Shown here: piece by piece, positions 15,485-25,047 of the stretch
Layout: every line of letters begins with the position of its first letter
How positions within the stretch are numbered: position 1 is the first letter of the stretch
Assembly: GCA_963678485.1 (NCBI GenBank)
Contig: OY782882.1
Coordinates: 4,588,001-4,652,000, forward strand
Direction of reading: 5' to 3'
Source of the DNA: CALGYY01 sp963678485
Lineage (GTDB): Bacteria > Bacteroidota > Bacteroidia > Bacteroidales > CAIWKO01
DNA: 64,000 nt
Notes under the pieces: generated by a model
What the model saw: only the letters and a program-made list of their open reading frames with translations
What the model was told of the DNA's origin: nothing
Database searches by the model: none
Translations under genes and position numbers: made by a program

Positions 15485-16447
15485 ATGCTAAAGCTCAGAA
15501 CCCTTTTTATTATTGCAATTGCTCTACTTACACTGACTAATTGCAAATTCTCCGCAACCAATAATGTGGCGCCAGCTGCACCAAAATACAAAACCAAAAA
15601 TGCTATCATCATTGTAATGGATGGCGCCAGATATAGCGAAACCTTGGGTGATAGCAGTAAGCATTATATTCCATTTCTGACTCAACTGATTGCACCAAAT
15701 GGTATTATTGATAATTCGTTTTATAATGACGGTCCCACTTACACCAATGCTGGACATTCCGCCCTATGCACTGGATATTATCAGGAAATCAGCAACGACG
15801 GCACCGAATTTCCTTCACACCCTTCTCTGTTTCAGTATATGAATCGCCAGTTAAACACCAAACAATCGCTTAGCTGGGTGGTTGCCAGCAAGGATAAACT
15901 ATCAATTCTTGCGAATTGCAGCAATCCAAATTGGAAAGGTACCTTTCTGCCATCATTCAATTGTGGTACCGATGGTTCGGGGACTGGCTGCGGGTATCGT
16001 AGTGATAGCCTTACTTGCGTAAAAGCTAAAGAAATACTTGCAAACGAACATCCCCGTTTGATGCTGATAAATTTTGCTGAGATTGATGGCGCCGGGCATT
16101 CAAAGATCTGGGGTGATTACCTCCATGCCATCTCGACGACCGACACCTACGTTTACGACATTTGGAAGTTTCTTCAAACAGATAAAAACTACAAATCCAG
16201 CACTGCAGTGTTTATCACAAGTGATCACGGAAGGCATTCCGATGGTGTTCTCGATGGTTTCTGTAATCATGGATGCCCATGCGATGGTTGTCGTCATGTT
16301 CTTTTTGTTGCTACCGGTCCCGATTTTAAGAAAAATGCAGTTATCAGTAAACATTACGACCTTCGCGATATACCTGCTACCATTGGTGAATTGATGGGAT
16401 TCCCATTCCCAAGCGATGGTGAAGTAATGAAAGAAATACTGCATTAG
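15485..16447 (+). CDS. alkaline-phosphatase-superfamily lipoprotein
   Basis: A 320-residue protein of the alkaline phosphatase/phosphodiesterase superfamily. A lipoprotein signal is clear: hydrophobic residues 6-17, then LTNC with the lipidated cysteine at position 20. Metal-site segments are IIVMDGAR (D46), the GPTYTNAGHSALCTG segment with T87 as the likely nucleophile, EIDGAGHSKIW and TSDHGRHSDG. These match the type I phosphodiesterase/nucleotide pyrophosphatase group rather than classical PhoA. It is predicted to sit in the envelope and cleave phospho- or sulfoesters; the substrate is unknown. A Cys-rich loop (CNHGCPCDGCRH) before the last strand is unusual and could be a structural metal or disulfide site. 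Single gene. Confidence 0.82.
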   Translation: MLKLRTLFIIAIALLTLTNCKFSATNNVAPAAPKYKTKNAIIIVMDGARYSETLGDSSKHYIPFLTQLIAPNGIIDNSFYNDGPTYTNAGHSALCTGYYQEISNDGTEFPSHPSLFQYMNRQLNTKQSLSWVVASKDKLSILANCSNPNWKGTFLPSFNCGTDGSGTGCGYRSDSLTCVKAKEILANEHPRLMLINFAEIDGAGHSKIWGDYLHAISTTDTYVYDIWKFLQTDKNYKSSTAVFITSDHGRHSDGVLDGFCNHGCPCDGCRHVLFVATGPDFKKNAVISKHYDLRDIPATIGELMGFPFPSDGEVMKEILH

Positions 16448-16672
16448 GATTTCAGATATCCTGCAAATTATTAATTCTTCTCAACAGCCCTGAAATTGGG
16501 CGTTTCAAGGCATTAATACGTTTTCATATGTTAATGTTTTGATAAATTATCATCAAATGGTTACATCAGACAACCATTTCCACTCGTATTCCGTCCTTTT
16601 TATACCATCCATTCCCCGGTTTTTAATTTGATTGTTAAGTTAAGTTTGTTTCAATTTTCCCCCTAAACCCCG
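16448..16672. other. non-coding stretch before the guaA terminator and promoter
   Basis: The whole gap 16448-16759 is 312 bases. This first part is AT-rich, with no open frame worth calling and no riboswitch-like motif that I can identify. The useful elements are the terminator hairpin at 16673-16698 and the guaA promoter at 16710-16739. Confidence 0.5.
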
Positions 16673-16698
16673 AAAGCTGTCATTTATGGCAGCTTTTT
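16673..16698 (+). terminator. intrinsic terminator upstream of guaA
   Basis: AAAGCTGTC (16673-16681) pairs with GGCAGCTTT (16688-16696, one G-T pair) around the loop ATTTAT, followed by T5. It would end transcripts coming from the phosphodiesterase-like gene 225 bases upstream. Confidence 0.7.
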
Positions 16699-16709
16699 GT
16701 TTTACTGCT

Positions 16710-16739
16710 TTTGAGTTCCTGCCAAAATGATTACTTTTG
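16710..16739 (+). promoter_or_regulatory. guaA promoter
   Basis: TTTG (16710-16713), an 18-base gap and TACTTTTG (16732-16739) match the Bacteroidetes -33/-7 consensus. Transcription would start near 16745, about 15 bases before the guaA ATG. Confidence 0.65.
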
Positions 16740-16759
16740 CCGCTTAATAAAACCAAGGT

Positions 16760-18289
16760 ATGCAGGAACAAATTCTTATCCTTGATTTCGGATCACAATA
16801 CACCCAACTCATTGCACGAAGGGTGAGGGAATTGAACATTTACTGTGAGATTCACCCATTTAATAAAATCCCTGAGCTCGGTCCGCACATCAAAGGCGTA
16901 GTGCTTTCAGGAAGTCCGTATTCTGTGCGCGACGAAGGTTCACCTTATCCTGAATTATCGTCGATTCGCAAGCATATGCCTGTACTGGCCGTTTGTTATG
17001 GTGCTCAGTTTCTGGCTCAGGTTGATGGCGGTATGGTGCTCCCTTCCAAAATTCGAGAATATGGCAGAGCCAATCTTAATTGGATCGACCACAGCAATCC
17101 TTTAATGAAAGGTCTTAGCCTGGGTAGTCAGGTGTGGATGTCGCATGGCGATACCATTGCAGAAGTGCCTGCTACCTTTAAAACTATTTGCAGCACTCCG
17201 GAAGTAAAAGTGGCTGGTTTTAAAATCGATGGCGAAGAAACCTACGGAATACAGTTCCATCCTGAAGTATATCATTCTACCGAAGGTCAGATTTTATTGA
17301 AAAACTACCTTGTAGATATTTGCAAGTGCAGCCAGAATTGGACACCTTCAAGCTTTGTTGAAACTACAATCGCAGAATTAAAGACTAAACTCGGCAACGA
17401 TCGTGTAATTCTTGGATTGTCGGGCGGCGTAGACTCCTCCGTTGCTGCAGCACTACTCCATAAAGCCATTGGAAAGAATCTGTATTGCATCTTTGTCGAC
17501 AATGGATTGTTGCGTAAGAATGAATTTGCTGCAGTGCTGGATTCTTACAAACATATGGGACTCAACGTTCGCGGAGTGGATGCTTCCAGTCAATTTATGA
17601 AAGCCCTCGAAGGCGTTACCGAACCTGAAGCCAAACGAAAAGCAATAGGGAAAACGTTTATCGAAGTCTTTGACCAGGAAGCAAAACAAATTGAAAATGT
17701 CAGCTGGCTTGCTCAGGGGACAATTTATCCTGATGTTATAGAATCCGTTTCTGTAAAAGGACCTTCAGCAACGATCAAGTCGCACCATAATGTTGGTGGC
17801 TTGCCCGATTTTATGAAACTGAAAGTTGTAGAACCACTGAATTCTCTTTTCAAAGATGAAGTGCGTCGTGTAGGTGCAACATTGAATATAGATCCTGCCA
17901 TCTTGCAGCGACATCCCTTCCCCGGCCCTGGCTTGGGTATTCGTATCCTCGGCGAAATTACACCCGAACGCGTGCGTTTACTTCAGGAAGCTGATGCCCT
18001 TTTTATTGATGGACTGAAACAAGAAGGATTATACGATAAAGTATGGCAGGCAGCAACAATATTACTTCCGGTTAGAACCGTTGGTGTTATGGGCGATGAG
18101 CGTACATACGATAATGTGGTTGCATTGCGTGCTGTAACCTCGACTGATGGTATGACAGCCGATTGGGTGCACCTTCCCTATGAATTTTTAGCCAAAGTTT
18201 CAAACGAAATCATTAATAAAGTTAAAGGTATCAACAGAGTGGTGTATGATATCAGTTCCAAACCCCCTGCAACCATTGAGTGGGAATAA
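16760..18289 (+). CDS. guaA: GMP synthase (glutamine-hydrolysing)
   Basis: A full-length 509-residue GMP synthase, which aminates XMP to GMP in the cytoplasm. The N-terminal amidotransferase domain (about 1-190) carries the catalytic cysteine in AVCYGAQF and the H/E pair in YGIQFHPEVYHS. The ATP-pyrophosphatase domain has the P-loop LGLSGGVDSSVAA, and the C-terminal dimerisation domain ends with the canonical PATIEWE. It has its own promoter (16710-16739). The LysM gene starts within 35 bases of its stop and is probably co-transcribed. All key residues are present. Confidence 0.97.
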   Translation: MQEQILILDFGSQYTQLIARRVRELNIYCEIHPFNKIPELGPHIKGVVLSGSPYSVRDEGSPYPELSSIRKHMPVLAVCYGAQFLAQVDGGMVLPSKIREYGRANLNWIDHSNPLMKGLSLGSQVWMSHGDTIAEVPATFKTICSTPEVKVAGFKIDGEETYGIQFHPEVYHSTEGQILLKNYLVDICKCSQNWTPSSFVETTIAELKTKLGNDRVILGLSGGVDSSVAAALLHKAIGKNLYCIFVDNGLLRKNEFAAVLDSYKHMGLNVRGVDASSQFMKALEGVTEPEAKRKAIGKTFIEVFDQEAKQIENVSWLAQGTIYPDVIESVSVKGPSATIKSHHNVGGLPDFMKLKVVEPLNSLFKDEVRRVGATLNIDPAILQRHPFPGPGLGIRILGEITPERVRLLQEADALFIDGLKQEGLYDKVWQAATILLPVRTVGVMGDERTYDNVVALRAVTSTDGMTADWVHLPYEFLAKVSNEIINKVKGINRVVYDISSKPPATIEWE

Positions 18290-18322
18290 TAATTGCACGA
18301 GACCATGCGAAGCTACTTTTCT

Positions 18323-20119
18323 ATGAAACACTTAATAACATTTTTTCTTTCCATTGCCTTGCTCATCGGCTTTTCGGAGATGACCGTTGCACAGCAAATC
18401 GAAAAATCAACAAAAATAGAATATATCGGTGGAAAGAATTATTATCTGCATACCGTAAAAGCAGGACAAACACTGACCGCTATTGCAACTGCCTATGGTA
18501 CTACGATTGATGATATTCTGGCCTGCAATCCGGGCATGAAAAAGGAATTGAAGATAGATCAGGTTGTGAAGATTCTTGTGAAAGCGCAAGCCGTTCCTTC
18601 AAATTACACAATACATGTGGTGAAGCAAGGAGAAACCTTAAGTTCAATTGCCTCTAGTTATAAAGTGCGTTTAGATGACGTTTTTAGGATTAATCCCGGA
18701 CTGACATCGGCGATTAAACCCGGACAGGAAATTAAAATTCCTAAAACAAGTGGTTCTTCTGAAACTGTTGCTCAGAGCTCATTTACAGTGCATGTTGTGC
18801 AAAAAAGCGAAACATTGTTTAGTATTGCCCGCAAGTACGGAGTTACGGTTGAAGAGTTGCGTAGTAGCAATCCCGGACTCAACGAAACCATTCAAATTGG
18901 GCAGCAGATAAGGGTTCCTGTTAAAGGTGTTGAAGTTAAAACTCCTGATAAACCTATTGACACGGTACGTTTTGAATGTATGAAAACAGGAATGCTCGCA
19001 TCATACAATATAAGTCTGATGATTCCTCTTTACCTCGAAAAAGCTACATATATCGATACCAGTGATGAAGATAAATCAGTAAAAAAATACAGCTCCTTTG
19101 CATTTATTGGGTTTTACGAAGGTTTTGTGATTGCATTAGATTCCCTAAAAAAGACCGGCTTTTCAGCTAAGTTGTACGTTGAGGATATTGTTGAGGATAC
19201 GACTAGAATCCTTACCGTGCTTGAAAAAACTGAGTACGATGATATGCATCTTATTATTGGTCCCTTCTTTAGTAACGTCTATAAACCAGCGGCAGATTGG
19301 GCTAAAACAAATAAGGTAAAAATTGTTAACCCCTTTACTTCAAAAAGCGATTTCGTTAACGACAATCCATATGTGTTTAAGAATGTCGTTTCTGATACTC
19401 AGCAAGCCATTCAGGCGGTCGATTACATGCGCAAAACCTGGCCTGGATGCAATATCATTTTGGTTAACTCGGGTAAAGAAAGTGATAAATGTTTGATTGA
19501 CGCTTACGCTGATGCCCTTAAAGGTAAAGACAGTTCTATGACTGATTATAAAATTGTTAGTTATGGGACCGATGGATTTTCGGGCATTAGTAAAAATCTT
19601 AAAGCTGACGTCGTAAACGTGGTGATTAGTTTTATTCATGGAGAAGCATCAATTTCCAATTATATCCGTAACCTGAGCGACTATAGTTTTAAATTTCGCA
19701 TTGTTGCCTTTGGATTACCTGAATGGGAAAACTACAGCAGTTTGGAAAGTGAGTATTTGCTCGACATTAATCTGCATATTGTGGCATCAGCTTTTGTTGA
19801 TTACCGCAAGGAAAATGTTAAAGCTTTCATCGTTGAGTATCGCTCCCGTTATCACACCGAACCAGACGAATATGCTTTTGCCGGTTACGATGCAGCCATG
19901 TATTATGGTAACGCACTTCGCCTTTACGGAAAGGATTTCGAACATTGCCTAGGCGATTATACACCCGATCTTCTTGAGGGTACTCTTAAATTTGTTCATA
20001 AAGAGAATAGCGGTTATGAAAATAGCCACATCTGTATTTATCGCTATCAGGACTTTAAACGTCTGAACGCACTTGACGAACCGGAAACCACGATAGAGGT
20101 TAACAAGAAAAACAATTAA
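18323..20119 (+). CDS. secreted protein with three LysM domains and a periplasmic-binding-protein-like domain
   Basis: A protein of about 598 residues. A signal peptide (MKHLITFFLS... to MTVAQQ) is followed by three LysM peptidoglycan-binding modules of about 45 residues each, opening with YYLHTVKAGQTL, YTIHVVKQGETL and FTVHVVQKSETL. The remaining 370 residues resemble a type 1 periplasmic ligand-binding fold: LMIPLYL, IGPFFSNVYKPAADWAK, VNPFTSKSD, FAGYDAAMYYGNAL. The combination suggests a peptidoglycan-anchored periplasmic sensor or scaffold; function is unknown. Upstream in-frame starts exist (TTG 18293, ATG 18305); ATG 18323 gives the cleanest signal peptide. It lies immediately behind guaA. 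Confidence 0.8.
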   Translation: MKHLITFFLSIALLIGFSEMTVAQQIEKSTKIEYIGGKNYYLHTVKAGQTLTAIATAYGTTIDDILACNPGMKKELKIDQVVKILVKAQAVPSNYTIHVVKQGETLSSIASSYKVRLDDVFRINPGLTSAIKPGQEIKIPKTSGSSETVAQSSFTVHVVQKSETLFSIARKYGVTVEELRSSNPGLNETIQIGQQIRVPVKGVEVKTPDKPIDTVRFECMKTGMLASYNISLMIPLYLEKATYIDTSDEDKSVKKYSSFAFIGFYEGFVIALDSLKKTGFSAKLYVEDIVEDTTRILTVLEKTEYDDMHLIIGPFFSNVYKPAADWAKTNKVKIVNPFTSKSDFVNDNPYVFKNVVSDTQQAIQAVDYMRKTWPGCNIILVNSGKESDKCLIDAYADALKGKDSSMTDYKIVSYGTDGFSGISKNLKADVVNVVISFIHGEASISNYIRNLSDYSFKFRIVAFGLPEWENYSSLESEYLLDINLHIVASAFVDYRKENVKAFIVEYRSRYHTEPDEYAFAGYDAAMYYGNALRLYGKDFEHCLGDYTPDLLEGTLKFVHKENSGYENSHICIYRYQDFKRLNALDEPETTIEVNKKNN

Positions 20120-20160
20120 GTCTTTGAAACCGCAGCTCAATTGCTGAATAGCTATCATTC

Positions 20161-21282
20161 CTAATTCAGGATGCTTTTTAGAATTTTAATGCATTCATCC
20201 ACTTCATGTAGCTGATTGAATTTGCTAAAGGAAAAACGCAAGGCTGGTTTTTCCGGATCACATCCTATTGCCTGCAATACCGGCGACACCGAGACTGCAC
20301 CTGAAGTACATGCGCTGCCTCCCGACACACACACACCTTCCATATCCAGCCGTTGCAACAGCATATCTGCAACCGATCCTGCAGGTACCGACACATTAAT
20401 CAGATTGTAAAGACCACGCTCACTAAAATCATTGTTAAAAACAATCCCTTTGAAATTATTGCTTAGCTGATCAGCCATCGCATTTCGAATTTTAGTGATG
20501 TGCTGGCGGTTATCAACCATATGAGTGCAAGCCAGATTCAAGGCCGAGGCCAGACCTGCGATTCCTGCGATGTTCTCTGTTCCACTACGCATATGCCGTT
20601 CCTGACCACCTCCTTGCAACAGTGGAGGAATTTTTACATCCTGATTAATATATAAAAATCCTGAGCCCTTGGGCCCATGAAATTTATGTGAGGAGCAAGC
20701 AGCGAAATGTATATGTAACTTACCAAAATCTAATTGATATTTACCAAGACTTTGAACAGTATCCACCAACAAAAATGCGTGGTGCTGTTTGCATAATTGT
20801 GAAGTAATTTCCAAATCGAGTAAAGTACCTATCTCGTTGTTGGCGTGCATTAAACAAACAAGTACATTGGAATAACACGATAGTAATTGCTCTAAGTCAG
20901 CATAATCGATATGCCCGCCTGCAGCGAGTTTTACATGATGTACTTCAATTTTTTGATGAGCATGCAGATGATCAATTGTGTGAGAAACTGCATGATGTTC
21001 GATGGTTGAAGTAATAATATGTTTAATTCCAAACCCCTCCACTGCGCCTGATATAGCGGTGTTCAGCGCTTCTGTGCCACAGGAAGTAAAAAATATAGTT
21101 GCAGGTTTTACACCAAGTAAAGAAGCCACTGTACGTCGCGCATCTTCGATTATGACCCTACTCTCTCGTCCGGGTGCATGCACCGAAGATGGATTTCCGT
21201 AGCGATTCCGAAGGATGTCGTACATCAGTTCAGCAACGCCCGGATCGAGCGGTGTGGTTGCTGCATTATCAAAATAAATCAT
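20161..21282 (-). CDS. cysteine desulfurase, NifS/IscS family
   Basis: A 373-residue PLP-dependent class V aminotransferase that takes sulfur from cysteine for iron-sulfur clusters or thiolation. The N-terminus IYFDNAATTP is canonical. The PLP lysine is K200 in SSHKFHGPKG, and the persulfide cysteine is C325 in GGSACTSGAV. The preceding loop has VDTVQ where most homologues have DAVQ. The frame runs 69 codons further upstream into the previous gene, but ATG 21282 gives the family's standard N-terminus. It lies 28 bases after the large PEP-binding-domain gene on the same strand, so the two are probably co-transcribed. No iscU or suf genes are nearby. Confidence 0.9.
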   Translation of the reverse strand: MIYFDNAATTPLDPGVAELMYDILRNRYGNPSSVHAPGRESRVIIEDARRTVASLLGVKPATIFFTSCGTEALNTAISGAVEGFGIKHIITSTIEHHAVSHTIDHLHAHQKIEVHHVKLAAGGHIDYADLEQLLSCYSNVLVCLMHANNEIGTLLDLEITSQLCKQHHAFLLVDTVQSLGKYQLDFGKLHIHFAACSSHKFHGPKGSGFLYINQDVKIPPLLQGGGQERHMRSGTENIAGIAGLASALNLACTHMVDNRQHITKIRNAMADQLSNNFKGIVFNNDFSERGLYNLINVSVPAGSVADMLLQRLDMEGVCVSGGSACTSGAVSVSPVLQAIGCDPEKPALRFSFSKFNQLHEVDECIKILKSILN

Positions 21283-21310
21283 AAATACTGCGTATAAAGA
21301 AAGTGCAAAA

Positions 21311-24300
21311 TTACGCTTTATACGTAATAACTGAAATACGTTTTTTTCCATCCATTCGGATAGTAAGCGGCTCGCGAAAACGAATATGTCTGAAAAACGT
21401 TGTTTCCTCCAGTATTTCCTGACGATCCAATATCTCATAACGTATGTAACTACTAAGCAATTCAGGCTGAACCGTGAGATAACCAACATTCATTGAAGTA
21501 ACGTTGTGGAAGAAATGTGAGCCGGATGAGGCATCCAATGGAAAATCCTCAAGGCTGGTTTCGATGATAACCTTAGCTTGTGATATCTGAGGCCAATTCA
21601 CAGGTACGCCTATAAAGCGATCGCGTGTTCCCCAGCGACCCGGACCAATGAGTATATACTTTCTGTCTTCCGCAGTCATCTTGGCATTCAGCTTTTCTAT
21701 TTCTGAAGCCATTTGTTCAGTTAAGGCTTTATCGAAGGTATCATTCTTAATATAAATCACATCAGAAACCGTATCAATCTTTCCATTCCCCATTCCCTTT
21801 TCGGTGTAAAGAATGATGCTCTCTTTATCGATTTCACTCATATCTACAACAAAATCCTGTGCACTGCCAATCAATGGCTTGATTTGAAGCAAATAAAATG
21901 AGGCGCGATTTCGTGCATCTTTATTGAGATCAACGGCAAATTCAATTTCTACCGGCGAGCCCAGTGCCTCTTTTACAATATCGAGAACCAATTGTATAGT
22001 CTCTGCTAATGGAATATAATTGTACTTAAGAATATTTGCAAAGTTGACTATCCGTGGGCCAGGCATGGTGAGTCCGGGGACAATACGTTCCCCGTCAAAA
22101 TCATACACAGAGGCGCAATGACGCAGATTCCCCTGAGCTTCTGCAACATCAATATCGAGTTTACTCAATCCAGCGAACTCACCATCGAGAAGATTTATAT
22201 CATGCTTATCGATATCAATTGCATAAAAATATACTTGTGAATTACGATATTGATCTTTGGGCGAGTTAATATCAGTTGTAGGATATTTTGGCGAAAAGCG
22301 ATAGGCTTTCTCACCTTCCACAACATAGCAACCAAGGCCTAATGCTGCAACGGCAAAGCCTTCCTCAGGCTTCATATGAGCAAATGGATAATAATTATAT
22401 GATTGGGCAACGCCACTAATATGCGGGTAATGATAATTATCGAAGCGATTGCCAACAACCTCCTGAAGAACGATGGCCATTTTTTCGTCTTCAATTTTAT
22501 AATGGATAGCTTCCACGTATCCTCTTGCCACTTTGGAATACACTGAGGCATACACCAGCTTTATGGCGTCGCACAATTGTTTGAGCCGTTCATCAATATC
22601 GGGGTGACTATTCGGTAAAAGATAGGTTTCGAAAATCCCCGCAAAGGGTTGCATTAGCGAATCTTCAAACAATCCTGAAGACCGCACAGCCAGCGGCTTT
22701 TCAATTTGTTTCAATATACGTTTCAGCTTCTTTACAAGACCTTCCGACAATCGGCTTTCAACAAATGCCTTGCGAATAATGTCATGATCAGGCTCGTTTA
22801 ATACGAGTTCCCTGAGTTGATTGCGGTCCATGAAATACTCAAATTCGTCGGTGCCAATGATCATTGTCTTTGGCGAACGTATATTTATGTTAGAGATAAT
22901 TTGATGGAAATCGAAATTATAAATGAGGGTATTTATAAATGCAACACCTCTTCCTTTTCCCCCCAGAGAGCCAGATGCAAGCGATACTACACTACTTTCT
23001 TCGATGCTTTCTGCCTCATCATAGCTAATGACTTTTCCTTTATTTTGTTCGATACGATGGCGACGAATAGAGTTTAGCATGAATTCGCGAAGGTCAGACA
23101 CCGTCTTAAAATCCGCGACTTTATATGGATTGATATATTTAGCAATCTGCACCTCGCCACGCGCCATAAGCCATAGTGAGAAATGGTCATGACGTGCATG
23201 ATAAAGCAGCGATTCATCAGGAATAGTGCGTAAATGGTTCTCAAATTCCTTAAGAGAACGCGCTACCGCTATTTGTTTTCCATCCTCGTTTTTATAAATG
23301 AAGTTACCAAAGCCCAGATAGTGTGTAATGAAGCTCTGGATATCCTGCAACAAGGTCGGAGAGTTTTTATCGATATAGGTACATTTCAGTTCGTAGGCTT
23401 TCGTAGCATTCTCCGGTTGTGCCGATTGAAGTACGATAGGAAGATCTTTAATTTGCGAGCGGAAATACTCTACCAGCCTCACTCCTGCGTTATCGTCGAG
23501 TTTTCCGTCCTTAAAGAAACGAACATCAGAAATCAAACACAAAAGGTTTTCCTTGTATTGATTCAGAATATCCACTGCTTCCTCGTATGATGCCACCATG
23601 AGTATTTTTGGTCGCGCCCGTAAACGAAGCACTTTTAGCAATTCGTCAGAATTCACATCTTCAATAATGCGCTTGGTTTGTTCAAGCACATTACTATATA
23701 ATAATGGTAAATAGCGGGAATAGTATTGAGAAGAATCTTCAACCAACAGAATGACGCGTACAAGTCCAACGCGGGTATCGTTATCCAGATTAACCTTATC
23801 CTCCAGATACTTTACCATAGCGAAAAAGACTTTGGTATCACCATTCCATACGAACAGTTTGTCAATAGAACTGTATTTTTCAGGATGGCGCTCAAAGGTT
23901 TCAATATCACTGTTGTTATTCAACAGCAGAAAAACCGGGATATACGGATATTCCGCCTTTATTTTCACGCTAAGTTCAGCGGGTGTGGTTTTATCAACAC
24001 CCATCATGAAAATGATGAGATCGTAATGCTTTTGATTTAGTTGGGCAAAAGCCTCTTCCTCCGACGAAACCCCTGTCACCCTGGGCATTGAAGTAAGGTT
24101 TAATTGGTGGTACTCACCCAGAATATGTTCCGCAAAATGTCCTTCCTTTTCAATATTATATGCATCATATAAATTCGCAACCATAAGGATTTCGCGGACT
24201 TTAAACGGCATAAGGTCATGAAAAATATCACGGTCATAGTTCTGTTTACTGAGATATCGCTGCAGCAACTGTCGCGAAGAAATGGTTTCTTCCTGTGGTT

Positions 24301-24778
24301 CCGTTGCACTTTCAATCTCACGAATGGAGCCAGCAAGCTGCTTTTTATGAAGAATTGCTTTTGCTTTTAATCCATTTAAATAGCCGGTCAGAATATTTGT
24401 AATATTATCGATAAGATGCCGCTCCTCCTTTAAAAAAGGTCCTTCGTCGGCCTCAGGATATTCCTGTAAATATCCAATGGTTATGGTTCCTTTCTTTCCA
24501 TCGATGGTTTCGAAGTGCTGAAATTGCCTCCAGATACATTCTTTATATCCCTGTGAAACATACTCTTTTTCGTCGTACTGAATGTAAGCACAAGTATCAG
24601 TAGGATACTGCCAGGCTCGTGGCAAAATGTTAACGATATTCTGCAGGGATTCTTCAACGGAGCGATTTTCCTTTAATATCTGGGTAGTCTGATTGATACA
24701 AGCAAGCTCCTTAATGCGCTCCGTGTTTTCCGCAAGAAGTTTCTGCAGCTTTTTCTGATTGTCTAACAACTCGTCCAT
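21311..24778 (-). CDS. receiver-like domains fused to a PEP-synthase N-terminal domain
   Basis: A 1155-residue cytoplasmic protein. Residues 1-35 look like a coiled coil, 40-150 like a GAF-type sensor and 195-325 like a degenerate receiver (REILMVANLYD). Residues 340-490 form a second receiver-like unit with ILLVEDSS and a candidate phospho-acceptor D418 in LISDVRF. Residues about 595-1000 are a pyruvate-phosphate-dikinase/PEP-synthase N-terminal ATP-binding domain (SLGGKGRG at 604-611, then VRSSGLFEDS and FYLLQIKPL). The C-terminal 150 residues (IGPGRWGTRDR, GSHFFHNVTSMNVGY) are unassigned. I see no swivelling phosphohistidine domain and no PEP-binding barrel, so it is not a complete PEP synthase. 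It probably uses ATP for a regulatory phosphotransfer; this is inference. Confidence 0.75.
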   Translation of the reverse strand: MDELLDNQKKLQKLLAENTERIKELACINQTTQILKENRSVEESLQNIVNILPRAWQYPTDTCAYIQYDEKEYVSQGYKECIWRQFQHFETIDGKKGTITIGYLQEYPEADEGPFLKEERHLIDNITNILTGYLNGLKAKAILHKKQLAGSIREIESATEPQEETISSRQLLQRYLSKQNYDRDIFHDLMPFKVREILMVANLYDAYNIEKEGHFAEHILGEYHQLNLTSMPRVTGVSSEEEAFAQLNQKHYDLIIFMMGVDKTTPAELSVKIKAEYPYIPVFLLLNNNSDIETFERHPEKYSSIDKLFVWNGDTKVFFAMVKYLEDKVNLDNDTRVGLVRVILLVEDSSQYYSRYLPLLYSNVLEQTKRIIEDVNSDELLKVLRLRARPKILMVASYEEAVDILNQYKENLLCLISDVRFFKDGKLDDNAGVRLVEYFRSQIKDLPIVLQSAQPENATKAYELKCTYIDKNSPTLLQDIQSFITHYLGFGNFIYKNEDGKQIAVARSLKEFENHLRTIPDESLLYHARHDHFSLWLMARGEVQIAKYINPYKVADFKTVSDLREFMLNSIRRHRIEQNKGKVISYDEAESIEESSVVSLASGSLGGKGRGVAFINTLIYNFDFHQIISNINIRSPKTMIIGTDEFEYFMDRNQLRELVLNEPDHDIIRKAFVESRLSEGLVKKLKRILKQIEKPLAVRSSGLFEDSLMQPFAGIFETYLLPNSHPDIDERLKQLCDAIKLVYASVYSKVARGYVEAIHYKIEDEKMAIVLQEVVGNRFDNYHYPHISGVAQSYNYYPFAHMKPEEGFAVAALGLGCYVVEGEKAYRFSPKYPTTDINSPKDQYRNSQVYFYAIDIDKHDINLLDGEFAGLSKLDIDVAEAQGNLRHCASVYDFDGERIVPGLTMPGPRIVNFANILKYNYIPLAETIQLVLDIVKEALGSPVEIEFAVDLNKDARNRASFYLLQIKPLIGSAQDFVVDMSEIDKESIILYTEKGMGNGKIDTVSDVIYIKNDTFDKALTEQMASEIEKLNAKMTAEDRKYILIGPGRWGTRDRFIGVPVNWPQISQAKVIIETSLEDFPLDASSGSHFFHNVTSMNVGYLTVQPELLSSYIRYEILDRQEILEETTFFRHIRFREPLTIRMDGKKRISVITYKA

Positions 24779-24954
24779 CGCAGGAATATTTATGGCAGTT
24801 TAAGAAATCAATATTAATAATAATATCCATAGGTTTATAAAGTTTAACGATAAGTTAAATGCGTATTTTACATTAGGTGATACACTGAGCATTCATAAGT
24901 GATTTAATTAACTCAAAATTAATGTATTAACTCATAAAAAAAGTTGAATATATT

Positions 24955-24985
24955 TTTGGTGAACTGGTTTTTTGCTTTATTTTCG
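24955..24985 (+). promoter_or_regulatory. gdhA promoter
   Basis: TTTG (24955-24958), a 19-base gap and TATTTTCG (24978-24985, one mismatch to TAnnTTTG) give a well-spaced promoter. The leader is about 57 bases and contains a strong ribosome-binding site AAAGGAG (25033-25039), 8 bases before the ATG, unusual for this phylum. Confidence 0.6.
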
Positions 24986-25047
24986 CATGGTAATAATTAT
25001 TAAATTTTTAACATTAAAACCAATTTTAAATAAAAGGAGTTTATTCT

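Noticed and set aside
21311..24778. Annotation as phosphoenolpyruvate synthase
   Set aside because: Only the N-terminal ATP-binding domain is present; the phosphohistidine and PEP-binding domains are not visible.
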